DNA of 64,000 nt, taken from NCBI GenBank assembly GCA_038501195.1, contig JBBPUQ010000003.1:2930501-2994500 (forward strand). The letters run 5' to 3'. This DNA is from Nemania diffusa. Lineage: Eukaryota > Ascomycota > Sordariomycetes > Xylariales > Xylariaceae. The notes under the pieces were generated by a model. It saw nothing but the letters and a program-made list of their open reading frames with translations. It was not told the DNA's origin and made no database searches. Positions 1 to 11,073 of the stretch are shown here, in pieces (within the stretch, counting starts at the first letter, position 1; every line of letters begins with the position of its first letter). The translations under genes and the position numbers were made by a program.

Positions 1-1718
1 GGAGAGAGAGCGGCTCCTATTGGAGCAGAGGGTAGAGCTGATGTCGACCGGCGATGGATCAATAAACAAATTCATCGTATTAGGACCTCTCCTGACATGG
101 CCCCCTACAATGACCGCTATATAACTAGGGACGAGGGCGGGCGCCTGGCATGTCCCCTGTAACCTCTTTTAGCTTGAGTGAGTGACATGTCAATATTTTT
201 GTGTTTTTACACCTTTTATTTAGAGGGTGCTATAGAGCTACTCAAAAATAATAAACTATTGTGTTGATATATGATGCCATAACTAAATCGAGAGTTGATA
301 TTAATATAATGTCGAAGATTTGTGTTAATAACGGAGAGGTTAACCTTTAATAGCCCAAGGGATGTGTAGTATAGATTAGGTACTCTATGTCATAATTTTA
401 CGGGGTCGAAGTTGTACAGTGTAGGTGATTAAACGTTTGGGGGTTTCCCCCTATTATATACATTAGGTACATACACCTTCTAGTATTAACCTGGCGGGCA
501 AGTCCTCGCATTCCAAATTGATTGTTTTCTCCGTAATTTTCAAAAAGTGTCTTGAAGTGTTGTAGTTAGGTGGACTAGACTAGTACTCCCAAGAATGCGA
601 TGATATTGACCTCTTGACTTACACATCTGAGTAGGCCACCTGATTCCGCTTGGCCTGGCCTACAATTTTAGGCTGCGACTTAGGGCTCTGCTGTGTATGG
701 CAGCTGCAGCTAGCTGGAATGCTAGGTGGTTGGGCAGGCGGCTTCGCAAGTCCTTTGGCAGGTATATAATCTATCGTGGCTTGAATATGGCACAAGAGGA
801 GCCAACGAACAGTACGAGCATATATGACAAGTGAATGAAGTGAACGATATCGGGGTGATTTAAGGAGGTCTAGGGGACTTAGCGAACTAGAAAATAAGGC
901 TGGGTAGCTAGATTATGAGTGACACACGGGGAATATAACAGTAGACAACCTCGGAATGGGGAATTTAGGCCTAGTAACGAGGAAGAAACAGTAGCAGACC
1001 GATAGAGTAATTGCCCACTTTGGCCAAAAGAAAGAGCTAGTACTCATAATATAAGTATAATTTATCTGTATATACGCACGATAGCTTTTAGCGGCGTGCA
1101 TGAAGTTAAAACTCCAATCGTCCAAAGCCGCCATTGCCACGGATATATACTTTCGTTGCGAGTATAATTAGAGGTATTGACATCATTTTTTTTACCTGTT
1201 GATTTGAAAATAGAGAACTTGTACTCAGTTTTGTAACATTATAGCATAGCTTCGAGCACTTATTAACTAGCAATATTGCAGGCGAGCCGTAACATGAAAG
1301 CGCTCAAGCCATAAAAATATAAAGAAGCGCATCCTAGCCTAGGTCATCATATCTATCCTGTTTTCAACACGTGCACTAAAAGCCTATAGGATTAGGATGT
1401 AGGGCATGGTTCGGAATATTAAGGTACAATAGAATAAATACTATTGTTTAATTTAAGTGGGAAGAAACCTGTCCCTTTTAATACCGGTTTAAAACTTCGA
1501 GAACGAAGGAAATGACAAATTATAATTATTGATAATGACTTACTATAGGTAGATATACATTTTGTGATTCTTTTAACCTCCTCTGCTGTCATCTCAACAG
1601 ATCGCAAACCGCCGCACGATTATCTGGTCTTTGATATCCTCCAAGCCATCACTTCACTTGTTTATAATACAAACATTCTCAAATATAAAAATGATTACCA
1701 CGCCAGATATTCAAGCCA
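1..1718. other. Gene-free stretch at left edge
   Basis: No reading frame here has coding character, a credible start or splice sites that extend it. The sequence is moderately AT-rich and carries frequent stops in all frames. It lies 3' of the minus-strand PAP2 gene, so the part next to 1719 is probably that gene's terminator region. I see no repeat or RNA gene. Confidence 0.5.
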
Positions 1719-2834
1719 TTAGACTAGAGCCTCATTGGTGGCCAACCTGTCGGCCGCATAGTTGGGACTCCCAATTCCGGCAAAAAATGCTCTGCTTTTG
1801 CTCCTAGGTCCCCATGCCCATCCAGCTCCCCTCCCAATGGGAAGATGATAATATCGGAAGGAAAAGTATGCGAACAATGTACCCAGTATAAAACTAACTA
1901 AGATGTCGAAACCATGATGTTGAAAGTCGTACCATCGAGATGTTGCAATAAAGACCGCCGTGCCGGCAGGCAATAACGTTATGATGATTAGGTATAGAGG
2001 GGGGGTTGCGGCCTGGGTTCGAGTAGCAATAACGTTTTCCCCTTGTAGCGTGCGACCGTACCCAGTTCCATTTTCGTGTGACTGGGGTGCGTGGGAGGTC
2101 TCGAGGGGGATCGGAGAGGAAATATTCTGATAATCTGTCCTAGAAGGGAACGCAGAGGTGTGGGTTTCGTCCTCGGTGAACTTCCGAGGATGCAGGAAGG
2201 GGATCCCGGCGCCTAGCTTACTCGCCAGAAGTAGTGTCAGGTAGATGAGTCCAGCGGCCGAGATAGTGGTGTGGCCGGATGGGAAGCTTCGAAACCCTTC
2301 ATCGACGACGGCCTTGTCTGTGTTTGTGCAAATGGCAGACGTGACGAGCCGGCCGTCGCTTACAGCCGTCAAGACACCGCCAACGACGTAAGCGGCTATG
2401 TTTTCGGCATCGGGATGGCAGCGGGATAACATGTTAGGGCGGGGCTTGCCAAATAGTTGCTTCAAGCTGTTTGTCGTGAACCAGGCGGCAGCGAGCGAGG
2501 CGGCGAGGCCAAGCCAACTCGCGTGAAGCTCCCATAGGCGGCGTTTCCATACCAGGGACTTGGGCGTTCCATTTGGTACTGTTGGGCCCGGGACGAATAC
2601 TAAAGTGATGATGAAGATAATGACGACGGGAGCGACACCAGCAACAAGAGCGGCGGTGCCTATAGAGACTGTATCGCTATGAAACGGGTACGAGATGGAC
2701 GGGTCAACAACACTGAACGCATGGTGATTTGGTGATAAGTTGTTGACAACGTAGCCCAGCACAGCAAGGACAACGAGAAGCGCCCAGTCGAATGCGTACG
2801 AGGCAACGAGTATAAAAGATGAACCACGAGCCAT
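1719..2834 (-). CDS. PAP2-family lipid phosphate phosphatase
   Basis: Single exon, 371 aa. All three PAP2 (type 2 phosphatidic acid phosphatase) signature blocks are present: KQLFGKPRP at about residues 125-133 (KxxxxxxRP), PSGH at 185-188, and SR at 299-300 followed by H306 and D310 (SRxxxxxHxxxD). About six hydrophobic segments flank these blocks, as expected for an ER or vacuolar membrane enzyme with the catalytic site at the membrane face. Known members dephosphorylate phosphatidate, lysophosphatidate or diacylglycerol pyrophosphate to make diacylglycerol. A loop of roughly 70 residues between PSGH and the third block is longer than the minimal fold and looks disordered. Substrate cannot be told from sequence. 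It has no clear link to the cluster further right. Confidence 0.93.
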   Translation of the reverse strand: MARGSSFILVASYAFDWALLVVLAVLGYVVNNLSPNHHAFSVVDPSISYPFHSDTVSIGTAALVAGVAPVVIIFIITLVFVPGPTVPNGTPKSLVWKRRLWELHASWLGLAASLAAAWFTTNSLKQLFGKPRPNMLSRCHPDAENIAAYVVGGVLTAVSDGRLVTSAICTNTDKAVVDEGFRSFPSGHTTISAAGLIYLTLLLASKLGAGIPFLHPRKFTEDETHTSAFPSRTDYQNISSPIPLETSHAPQSHENGTGYGRTLQGENVIATRTQAATPPLYLIIITLLPAGTAVFIATSRWYDFQHHGFDILVSFILGTLFAYFSFRYYHLPIGRGAGWAWGPRSKSRAFFAGIGSPNYAADRLATNEALV

Positions 2835-5800
2835 AGTTGAGAGGGGTCACAGAGAGAGAGCAGCGAAGTAAAAGTTAAAAATTAAAGATATTGGTCAGGA
2901 ATTGCTAGAAAGGTGTATTAACGACAGGTTGAAGTAATGCAAGTGCTCTCCTTTGACATCAAAGTTGATATTGACGTGCTAATACTAACTCAGACCTAGA
3001 TACTTCTGCCGTGACAAGGAGAGAAGCTGGGAATAAGCTTCACGACACGATGACTCGCGTACGTAATACGAGAATGTGCTATACATAGTCTAATGGTCAC
3101 TTATTACATTCAGCCAAAGAGCTTGGTTTCTTTAGCCACACGCTTTAATGCCCGAGACCGCACCCATGGGACTAGAATATTGGTACTAGGACGAAACACC
3201 AACGTATTGCCAGTCATAGCTAGGCTGAGCTAGCAATGGCTACTTACAACGGAAAGATTTTAGACGAGCCAGTCTTGTTGTCTTGGAAGAGGTGGACATC
3301 ATGCCGGGGGCTGTGAGGAAACGGATCAAAACGAGGGACGACGTACTGTAAGAACACAGGTGAGGGTCAAAGGCGAAGCAACCATGCGGAGAGACTTGGC
3401 AATGGAGGCATTAGCCAACTCTTGACATAGATCCGCGCCCAAAGGGATGATCTGTCGGGTACCATCCCTGTTATTTTCACATTGACGATGTTTAATCCAT
3501 TATTCTGCCTTGTAGGCTCGGAGTAAGCCCCATAGACCCGGAATAAGGCTCGGAGGACTCGGACTTCCGAGCTACAGCACCTGGGTCTGTTGTCTCTATC
3601 CTGAAACTCGTGTCAAGTAGTGCAAATAGCCCGAGCTGGGGAAAGTACAGTGCATAGATATCCGTAAGGCAGATATCAAAGACGCACAGTCTTTCGGCGT
3701 TGTTTTCGGTGTTGTCAACAAACGAGCAGGTAGTTCAACAAGACGTGCACCATGATGCCAACAATCCCGAACACATGTGTCTTAGGAATAAGTAGAGTAT
3801 ATTGTGGTTAAAGCACTAGAGCCTTGAGCTACTGTCCGTTTTATCCAAGCATCGATTCACCTATGTATGAGCTTAGAGCTTAGAATCACGAACCCACTAT
3901 TTCGGAAAGGGTTTTGAGACAGTGAGAACTGGACCGCCAAGCCTCAGGATGAACATTATCTCAGATGCCTACTATTGACTTCCCTAATCAGGGAATGGAT
4001 CTAGACTTCTCGGATGGCCCCAGAGATAGGGCAAGAGCACATACATAAAATTGGCTACCGGTGGATGCTAAAATGGCAAAGGCATGCATGGAGTGGCAGC
4101 ACTCAGTACTCTTAGCTAGCATGGTAGTCTAGGATAAAGAAGGAGAAATTAGGGAAAATTAAGCTCAATGGTACTCTTGGCTGCTTAGAGTTATCCGAGT
4201 TCTCACTTAGTATTATTGGCCAACCCTTGAAAATAAACAATGTTGCTGTCGTAGAAGTATAATTCGAGCTACTGTCTATATCGGGCCCCCCTAGCCCCGC
4301 TTTTAAAGTACTGCATCTTTATATAAGTCCAAGTTAGGCAACATACATCAAGCCTATGAACCCCGATGAAAGCGTAGACCCTGCGGGGACGATAGAGCGA
4401 TTGGTGCCATATGAATTCGGTTAAACTATGTCTTTAGGGCTAAATTGTTGAGCATATCAAGCTTTCTATCAAGCTGGTGACAGACACAGCAATTGTCTCA
4501 TCTTACTAATATGCGTAATATTTCTAGTACTGAGCGCTCAACTATTAGTAGTGGCCCCATTCTATTAGGCATCACTTTGGAGGAAGCAAACTGGCTGTAT
4601 AGATGGTGGAGGCTGTAATATAGACATTCTACACCTTCCCCCTTTCCTCCTCCGAGTAATCTTGCATACACTCTTGGCACGATAACTAGAGATCTACTTC
4701 GTGGGGCATCTCTCGTATCATACTTATATGCACGTTGTCTGTCATAGAACGCCACGAGATAAACCCTAGGAGACGATAGTAATGAGTACTAGACCTTGGT
4801 TCGCGTATACATACTAGTACACTAATATTCTATGCGGTGGGGGTTATTTCTTAAAAGTATCAATAGGTAGTAGAACGACTAGCAGTTTGAAATGTGATAT
4901 TACCCTGCACACCTATAAATTCTCGTTCTACTTACCTACCTACTCTGATTGTCTTGGCCGTTTCGTTGTTGCATGGCATTTTACTCCTACGCATTATGTA
5001 GTACCTCCGCTACTGTCCTCCAGAGGTTATGATACTATCAAGATCAAGTAGGTAGTAGTCGTGGGCTATAGTAAAGCTGGAATAAGTATTCGCGGCGAGG
5101 TTTCAGGAAAGGGAGTAGGTTTTACTTTGTAGGCTATTAATATATACTATTCTGAATTTTAGACGAGGTGGCTTAGATAAAGGTTAAGTTCCAGCCGGTT
5201 GAAACAGGCTCGCTTTGGGTATTTAGAGGTATAGAGGTATCTGACCGACGTAATGTTAGGTAGTGCCGATCTTAGTAGACTAAGTAGTAACCGACAGGAG
5301 GAGGCGCAGACTAGGGTACAAATCCCGGTAAATTTGGGTCACATACAATATATCGTAGCATATAGATCGATGATGAATAATAATATGAATCACCGTAAGA
5401 CAAGAATTACTTTCCTGTACGACGAGATTATGTTTGCGATCAACTCAGCTTATTTCGATTTTGCTCGCGATTAACTTAGCTTATTTACTTTGCTTTGGTA
5501 GAAGTTTTAAACTAAGCGGTAATATACTAGTTTCAGTAGGTATCTTTTCATTTTTCACTTCAACCACCCGGCAAGCGAGACTTACTAATTAACTAGTGAT
5601 GCAGCCAACCACCTAATCAGTCGGCAAATGCATTAATGCTTGCGAAGATCCAATAAACAAGTGCTTGCTTTTATATGGAGAATGATTGGCCATTTACGTG
5701 CCAGCCGATTACCCCTTGAGTAGAAGCGGGCTAGATTCCGATCGTGCCTGGGGTGGCATCCGGCCTGCGACATCCGAGCTTGATAGATGATTGATCGAGG

Positions 5801-6790
5801 ATTTGATCGCAGTGCATTCGATGCCAGCGTAGCATAGACCACATGTTGATAAGTAGATAAACTTTATGTTTATTCACTGTCTTGCTTCTACGAATGGTCC
5901 AAGTATCTAGAAGCTGATGAAGATCAAGTAATAATAATAGCTTACTGGCCCCTGTGGTCTCGGTGTCGCTACACGTTAAGTCATCTAAGAAGGAGAATAT
6001 AATCACCCTTCAAGTGGAGATATAGCTGCCACCGCCGCGTTATCAAGGAAGCCATAAATAACTATCAACAGGGAAGATAGCTAGCCCTAGTACATATCAA
6101 TGCCGATCGAAACCCACGGTGAATTAGATAAACAGTACCGGCGTCTACAAGACACAAAGGCCCGTGTGTAAACATCATTGGGCATGGATCTACTCTTAGA
6201 CATCTAACTTGACCGGTTCATGAAACACGGAAAGCCCTTCGCCCGTCTGAGCATAGCTTTTGTGATTGCGTACACCAGGCAATATTGTTTGAGAATGTGG
6301 AATCGCTCTACCTCCTGTTTGTCAGGAGATATAGGGTGATACCTAAGGCGCAACGACGAGCAGCTATCTATCCCTTAACGATGTGTACTTAGACCTCAAC
6401 TAGCTATTAAATACTATTATAAATAGGTAGTACTACCTTCCGACTTTGTTGTTGTTGCCTTTCACTTGTGGCTTACTGTGGAAGCCCAAGGTCCACCAAA
6501 TTGTAACTCAAGGAAAAAAAAAACCCAGAAAAAAAAACACGTACGACGGCCAGGACCGCTGCGGATTCCACGTCGATACTGCAAGGAGTGCTACACAATT
6601 TACAGCAAATACCGAGAGTTATCTTTTCCCGGCCCTTCCCCATAATAATATTTGATTTCGAAAGCGAGTGAAAATGATATAAGCCCAACGAAAGCGTCCA
6701 GGTAGGCCCCCGGAGGGAATACCATCTTTCGAATACAGGAAAAGCAGCCTATCTTCATTACACCATTTGTAATTTCTTACATGATTCACC
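2835..6790. other. 4 kb intergenic spacer, no supported gene
   Basis: Short ORFs occur on both strands (for example near 4498-4755 and 5731-6006), but none shows a domain, a codon pattern or splice sites that build a longer protein. AT-rich runs and scattered taggtag/tacctac microsatellite pieces are visible. The right end should hold the promoter of the MFS gene that starts at 6791, including A-rich tracts near 6510-6540. Confidence 0.45.
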
Positions 6791-8608
6791 ATGTTTTTTA
6801 GCAGAGCACCGCAAAGTCTTGGAGATTCTTCCCAATACTCCCAGGGAGACGAGGGGCCCCCTTCTCCTTCTCCTGATAAAACAGAATCGCTGGAATGCAT
6901 CGAGCCGCAAGAATGTTACCACGTTTTCACCCCAAGGCAGAAGTGGAATCTGATCTTCGTCATCGGGGCAGCCGGCCTATTCTCTGGGTTGTCGTCCAAC
7001 ATTTATTTCCCAGCCGAAGACCAAATCGCTCATGTATGTCAATCCCAATTACAACCAAGCCATGGCCTTACTAATGAGTCGATAGGACCTTGTTGTCAGC
7101 TTGAGTTTGGTATCTTTTACCATCACCTCGTATCTGATCATTCAAGGGATCGCTCCGGTGTTTTGGGGTGCCCTCGCGGACACTATCGGACGTCGACCCA
7201 TCTATATTGCCTCATTCACAGTCTATATCATATCGAACATTGTTCTCAGCTTTTCGCCTAATTATGCCGTGTTACTGGTGTTTCGAGGCTTACAGTCGGC
7301 AGGCAGCGCCTCCACTGTTAGCATCGGTGAGACGCCAGAAGATTAAACCCAACTTGTTAATTTGTTTCTAACGATATTCAAAGGAAATGGCGTCATCCAA
7401 GACATCACGCCTTTAGGCGAGAGAGGCGGGTTCATTAGCTTCTATCAAGCGAGTACGTGTCTAGTATGCCATCTTGTCCGTGAGGTTTCTGTATAGTCGC
7501 TAATTGCTCTTACCATATAATAGTACGCAACTTCAGCATTGCTATAGGACCCGTATTAGGCGGTGGCCTGTCAAACAAGCTTGGTTTTAGGTCTATCTTT
7601 ATTTTTTTACTAATTATTTCTGTCGTGGTATTGGCTGTCATTGTTTTTATTCTGCCAGAAACCTTGCGGTCAATCGCCGGCAACGGATCGTACCGACTAG
7701 CTGGGATTTATCAGCCACTTATTCGATATTGCACGAAGGAGCGGGAATACATGCAAGACCCGCCTCCAGGTCAAGTCCGCAAGAAGATCAACGCGCACAC
7801 ATTTATTGATCCTCTGAAGTTGCTAGCTGAGAAGGATATACTGTTGCAGCTGGTCTTTGGTGGAGTTGTCTACACGATATGGAGTATGGTAACATCTACT
7901 ACTACTGGACTGTTCAAAGCGTCTTTCGGACTCAATGAATTCCTCATTGGCCTCTGCTTCTTAGCCAATGGTAAGTTGCACTCGTATAACACTTAGCGCG
8001 TGACTTCCTATTTCTGACAATGCCTCTTTGATGTAGGGTCAGGGACAATTGTCGGCTCAGCCATTGTCGGAAAGCTGATGATGCGAGACTTCAAGAGCGC
8101 CGAGGAGGACTACAAGACGTGGAAAGGACTTCCTACCGACTACGAAATACCTACGAAGGACTTGCCAATCGACTTCAGCATAGAGCGCGCACGTCTTCGC
8201 CATCTTCCGTGGATAACAGTGCTCTTTATAGTGTCGGTCGGACTATACGGCCTCAGCGTGGAGCCGTCTCCTCTAATCTCCAAGTCGGGCTGGATAGCGG
8301 TGCCACTCTTGCTGCAGTTCCTCATTGCGGCCACAAGCAATGCCGTGTTTGCAATGAACCAGACTATCATCTCGGATCTGTGCCCTGGGAAGGGAGCAGG
8401 TGCTACAGCCATCAACAATTTGGTCAGATGCGAGCTGGGGGCCGTCGGCGTCAGCGTGGCCCAGATTCTCATTGACAGGGTTGGTCCGGCCTGGACTTTT
8501 CTCGGCCTGGCCCTGTTCACCGTGGCGAGTACGCCGACGGCAATCCTCACTTGGATCTATGGGCCGAGATGGAGAGCCGCAAGAATGAGGCGGCAGGGTA
8601 AAGCATGA
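6791..8608 (+). CDS. MFS transporter, DHA1/QDR-like
   Basis: Five exons: 6791-7033, 7086-7326, 7384-7452, 7524-7970, 8037-8608, giving 523 aa. All four introns are GT-AG, and the spliced frame restores the family pattern across each junction. Membrane segments are spread over the whole length as in a 12-helix drug:H+ antiporter. The cytoplasmic-loop signature WGALADTIGRRP follows helix 2, and GSASTVSIGNGVIQDI with GERGG and GPVLGGGL match fungal DHA1 members of the quinidine-resistance (QDR) type. The N-terminus (about 55 aa, Ser/Pro/Glu-rich) is cytoplasmic. It lies 8 kb left of the diterpenoid cluster, with unrelated genes between, so a role in product export is possible but unsupported. 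An acceptor at 7099 was rejected because it breaks frame; 7085 restores the conserved helix. Confidence 0.9.
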
Positions 8609-9076
8609 GGGGGGCCAAAAGTGATGTGATGCAGTAGAGTCGCAGGTTACACTGCATGTTTATGGAAAAAGGACAAGTGAATATTGATTGCTCGTTAAAA
8701 GCATAAATATAAAGGAATCGCAGTTTTAGGAGGTTTATAGATATGTAGACTATTGGATACATACATGTATTAGCTAAAATAACCCTCTTTTAAGTAAAAA
8801 ATTACCTAAATAATCATCTCTGCGCTAGCCACTAGGGTTCACTATGGGTGGGGGTTTTAGCCTATTGTAGATTTGTTGTGGCGCTTTCGCAGATCTACCC
8901 CTGCTTCACAAAAAGAAACGCAACATAACGGGTCAGGTCAGCAACGCTCCCGCCCAAGCGAGAGGCGATGACAGCGTAGACGATGGAAGTAGGCTGCGCG
9001 GGAGTTAATAGCGTTGTTAACGAATAAACTTGCTAGATGTCAGCTAACGAAATCCCTTCTCGGCTCCGTGACTTAC

Positions 9077-9203
9077 AAGTGGAGTAATGGGGTTTCTTGC
9101 ATATGAGATATACCTACCAATACCTAAAGTACCTACATAATCCGAGACAAATATTATTGTTTTATCAAGTGTATTGGTTATGCAAGAAACCGTTACTCCA
9201 CTT
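9077..9203. repeat. 127 bp inverted repeat (possible small MITE)
   Basis: The two ends are inverted copies of about 25 bp: AAGTGGAGTAAYGG followed closely by TTTCTTGCATA, with one substitution and a 2 bp indel between arms. The centre is AT-rich and contains tacctac-type microsatellite. The arms could form a long hairpin. A clean target-site duplication cannot be assigned, so a transposon origin is likely but not shown. Confidence 0.6.
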
Positions 9204-9448
9204 ATTAGTCATGAGAGGTATTAGAAGACCCTTACGCAAACACAAAACTCCGTGTCCCCATTAGGTACTTCTAATACACGCTTCTAGTTCTTTGATCGGT
9301 AATTACACGATACATAACTGCTGATACCCTAAGAACTCAACACGTAAGGTTCAAAGCTTGTTGAATTATATGTCGTCAGACCAAATCCCAAATATACATA
9401 TAGGCCCTCGTCCAAAATTCCGAACCTCTGCGCCAAACAACTCATTTA

Positions 9449-9632
9449 TCCCTTTGGGTGCCGACTCGGCACAGTGACTTAAAAGGTGCATAGTGGGGCC
9501 GAACTTATTTATATATACCCAATAAGAGTATAAAATCATGCTCGGATAATAGTTTTATTGGGTATATGCAAATAAAGTTTGGTCCCGCCACCCCACTTTT
9601 AAGTCGCTGTGCCGAGTCGGCACCCAAAGGGA
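9449..9632. mobile_element. TA-flanked MITE, Tc1/mariner-like
   Basis: A 184 bp element bounded by inverted arms that start TCCCTTTGGGTGCCGACTCG and stay recognisably paired for about 75 bp per side, with the first 26 bp identical. Both ends are flanked by TA (9447-9448 and 9633-9634), the target-site duplication typical of Tc1/mariner/Fot1-type DNA transposons. It has no coding capacity, so it is a non-autonomous element that would need a transposase in trans. Nearly identical arms suggest fairly recent insertion or strong hairpin conservation. Confidence 0.85.
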
Positions 9633-9771
9633 TACAGTGCCCGTGCTCAACCCCCTAGTGTACACAGCACATACCTGGTATACCTAGTATACATACCTGA
9701 TATGTTCCTATCCTCTTGAATATACCCTTTTAGAGCCCCTATCAAGTCTACTTAGCCTCTTACGGCTTTAA

Positions 9772-10293
9772 GTGGTCAACGACGGATATAGGGTCGTCGA
9801 TAATACCTCATATAGCTTCAAGCTCGACGCCTTCGAGGACGTCAATCTCAAGCAGCTCGGGGGCAAAAATCGCCACAGCCGCAGTTATAACGGCAGTGAT
9901 ATCTTCGCATAGGAACCCGTCATCAATTTTATCGAGTGTTACACCAATGTTGAGGCGATTTGCATACAGATCCCCTCCGTCTGCCATGACAACAGCTAAA
10001 GTAACCGATCAGCCCTCGATTCAAACCACGAACACAGTCAAGTTGGACTTACTAATTTCATTCGGTGCACTGAATATCCGGGCTCCGTAGTGACAGGTCA
10101 ACGGTCGGCCACAGTCGTCGAGACAGCGTTCTACGAGCCTATTCTCTTCGGTTACCAGCCTGCTTCGTTCCCAAAGGACTACGCCATCAACTTGGCGGAC
10201 TTTTCTTCAGAGGCGGCTAGTTTGAGTAGGACCTTTGCCGCAGCTATGTCCCGTCTCGTCTGCTTCGGCTTCATATGTAACATTTTTGCATAG
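9772..10293 (+). pseudogene. Decayed ORF of unknown family
   Basis: One frame stays open from 9772 to 10293 except for TAG at 9910 and TAA at 9997. The translated pieces look protein-like: a segment containing SYSFKLDAFEDVNLKQLGG before the first stop, and one containing VETAFYEPILFGYQPASFPK near the end. Both stops are one C-to-T change away from glutamine codons (CAG, CAA), the CpA-to-TpA change made by repeat-induced point mutation. There is no clear start codon and I do not recognise the family. An untranslated stretch with chance openness is the alternative. Confidence 0.35.
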
Positions 10294-11073
10294 CGTCAAG
10301 GTAGGATCGTTGAGAGCGGAGACCGTATGGAGGATACTAAACTATAAAGATTTCAGGCTTCATTTACCCCTTTAATATGATGATTTCCAGATAAGCTAGC
10401 TGATGCCATTATCTCGAACTCTTGAGGAAACTTTTGCAATTTTCTGATGAAGAAACCCCATCCAGTATGATTATTAACCCTATAGTATAAATCACTACTT
10501 CATATGTAAATCCCGGCATTAAACAATGCAGTGTGTGTAATTAACCCCTGACCTAAGACTAGATTGACAAAAATCACCAACAACGAAATCAACTAACAGT
10601 GAAATCGACCAACAATTAGGTGATCAATAAGCGGCGTTCATTCCTAAAGGATCTCAGAACAGTTAGTTGATGCGTACATGCGAAATTACTAACAAGAGGA
10701 GACTCTGGCTGTTCATTGGTGTACAACATAACATATCAACTAGGACCTGAGACACATTGGGGGGGTATCCACATACATACAAAGTGGTTGTGCTAATTAT
10801 AACATAGGTACCTAACTGCAGCAACCAACCCTGTTCCAATCCTAATCCCTCTCTACACAAAAGGAGGCCGCCACATCGTGTTGTCTAGGCTGAAAGGACC
10901 AATTGAACAAAACAACCAACCACCTCACCTATCCCATAAACAAGATATTCGGTAATCAGGTTGGGTCTCCGTCTCTCTCACCATCGTCACCATTATTACC
11001 ATCGCCAGGATTCAAAACTAGCAGTTCAACGTGAGAGGACGTTTTCCCTAGTATCCGAGCCCTACCAACAGCC

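Larger units (their letters stand above)
8609..11073. other. Repeat-bearing spacer
   Basis: This 2.5 kb interval between the MFS and F-box genes contains two separate inverted-repeat elements (9077-9203 and 9449-9632) and a decayed ORF (9772-10293), each listed on its own. The remainder is AT-rich sequence with no supported gene. The last few hundred bases should include the promoter of the F-box gene. Confidence 0.5.

Noticed and set aside
5290..5335. tRNA-like T-loop (gggtacaaatccc)
   Set aside because: No acceptor, D or anticodon stems can be formed around it.
4498..6006. Several 69-91 codon ORFs in the left spacer
   Set aside because: They overlap in different frames, have no recognisable features and no conserved splice pattern.
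7034..7099. 66 bp intron in the MFS gene ending at ttgttgtcag
   Set aside because: It throws the next exon out of the frame that encodes the conserved transporter helix; the 52 bp alternative ending at 7085 fits.
6791..8608. MFS transporter as part of the diterpenoid cluster
   Set aside because: It is separated by about 8 kb and three unrelated genes, and nothing in the sequence links its control to the cluster.
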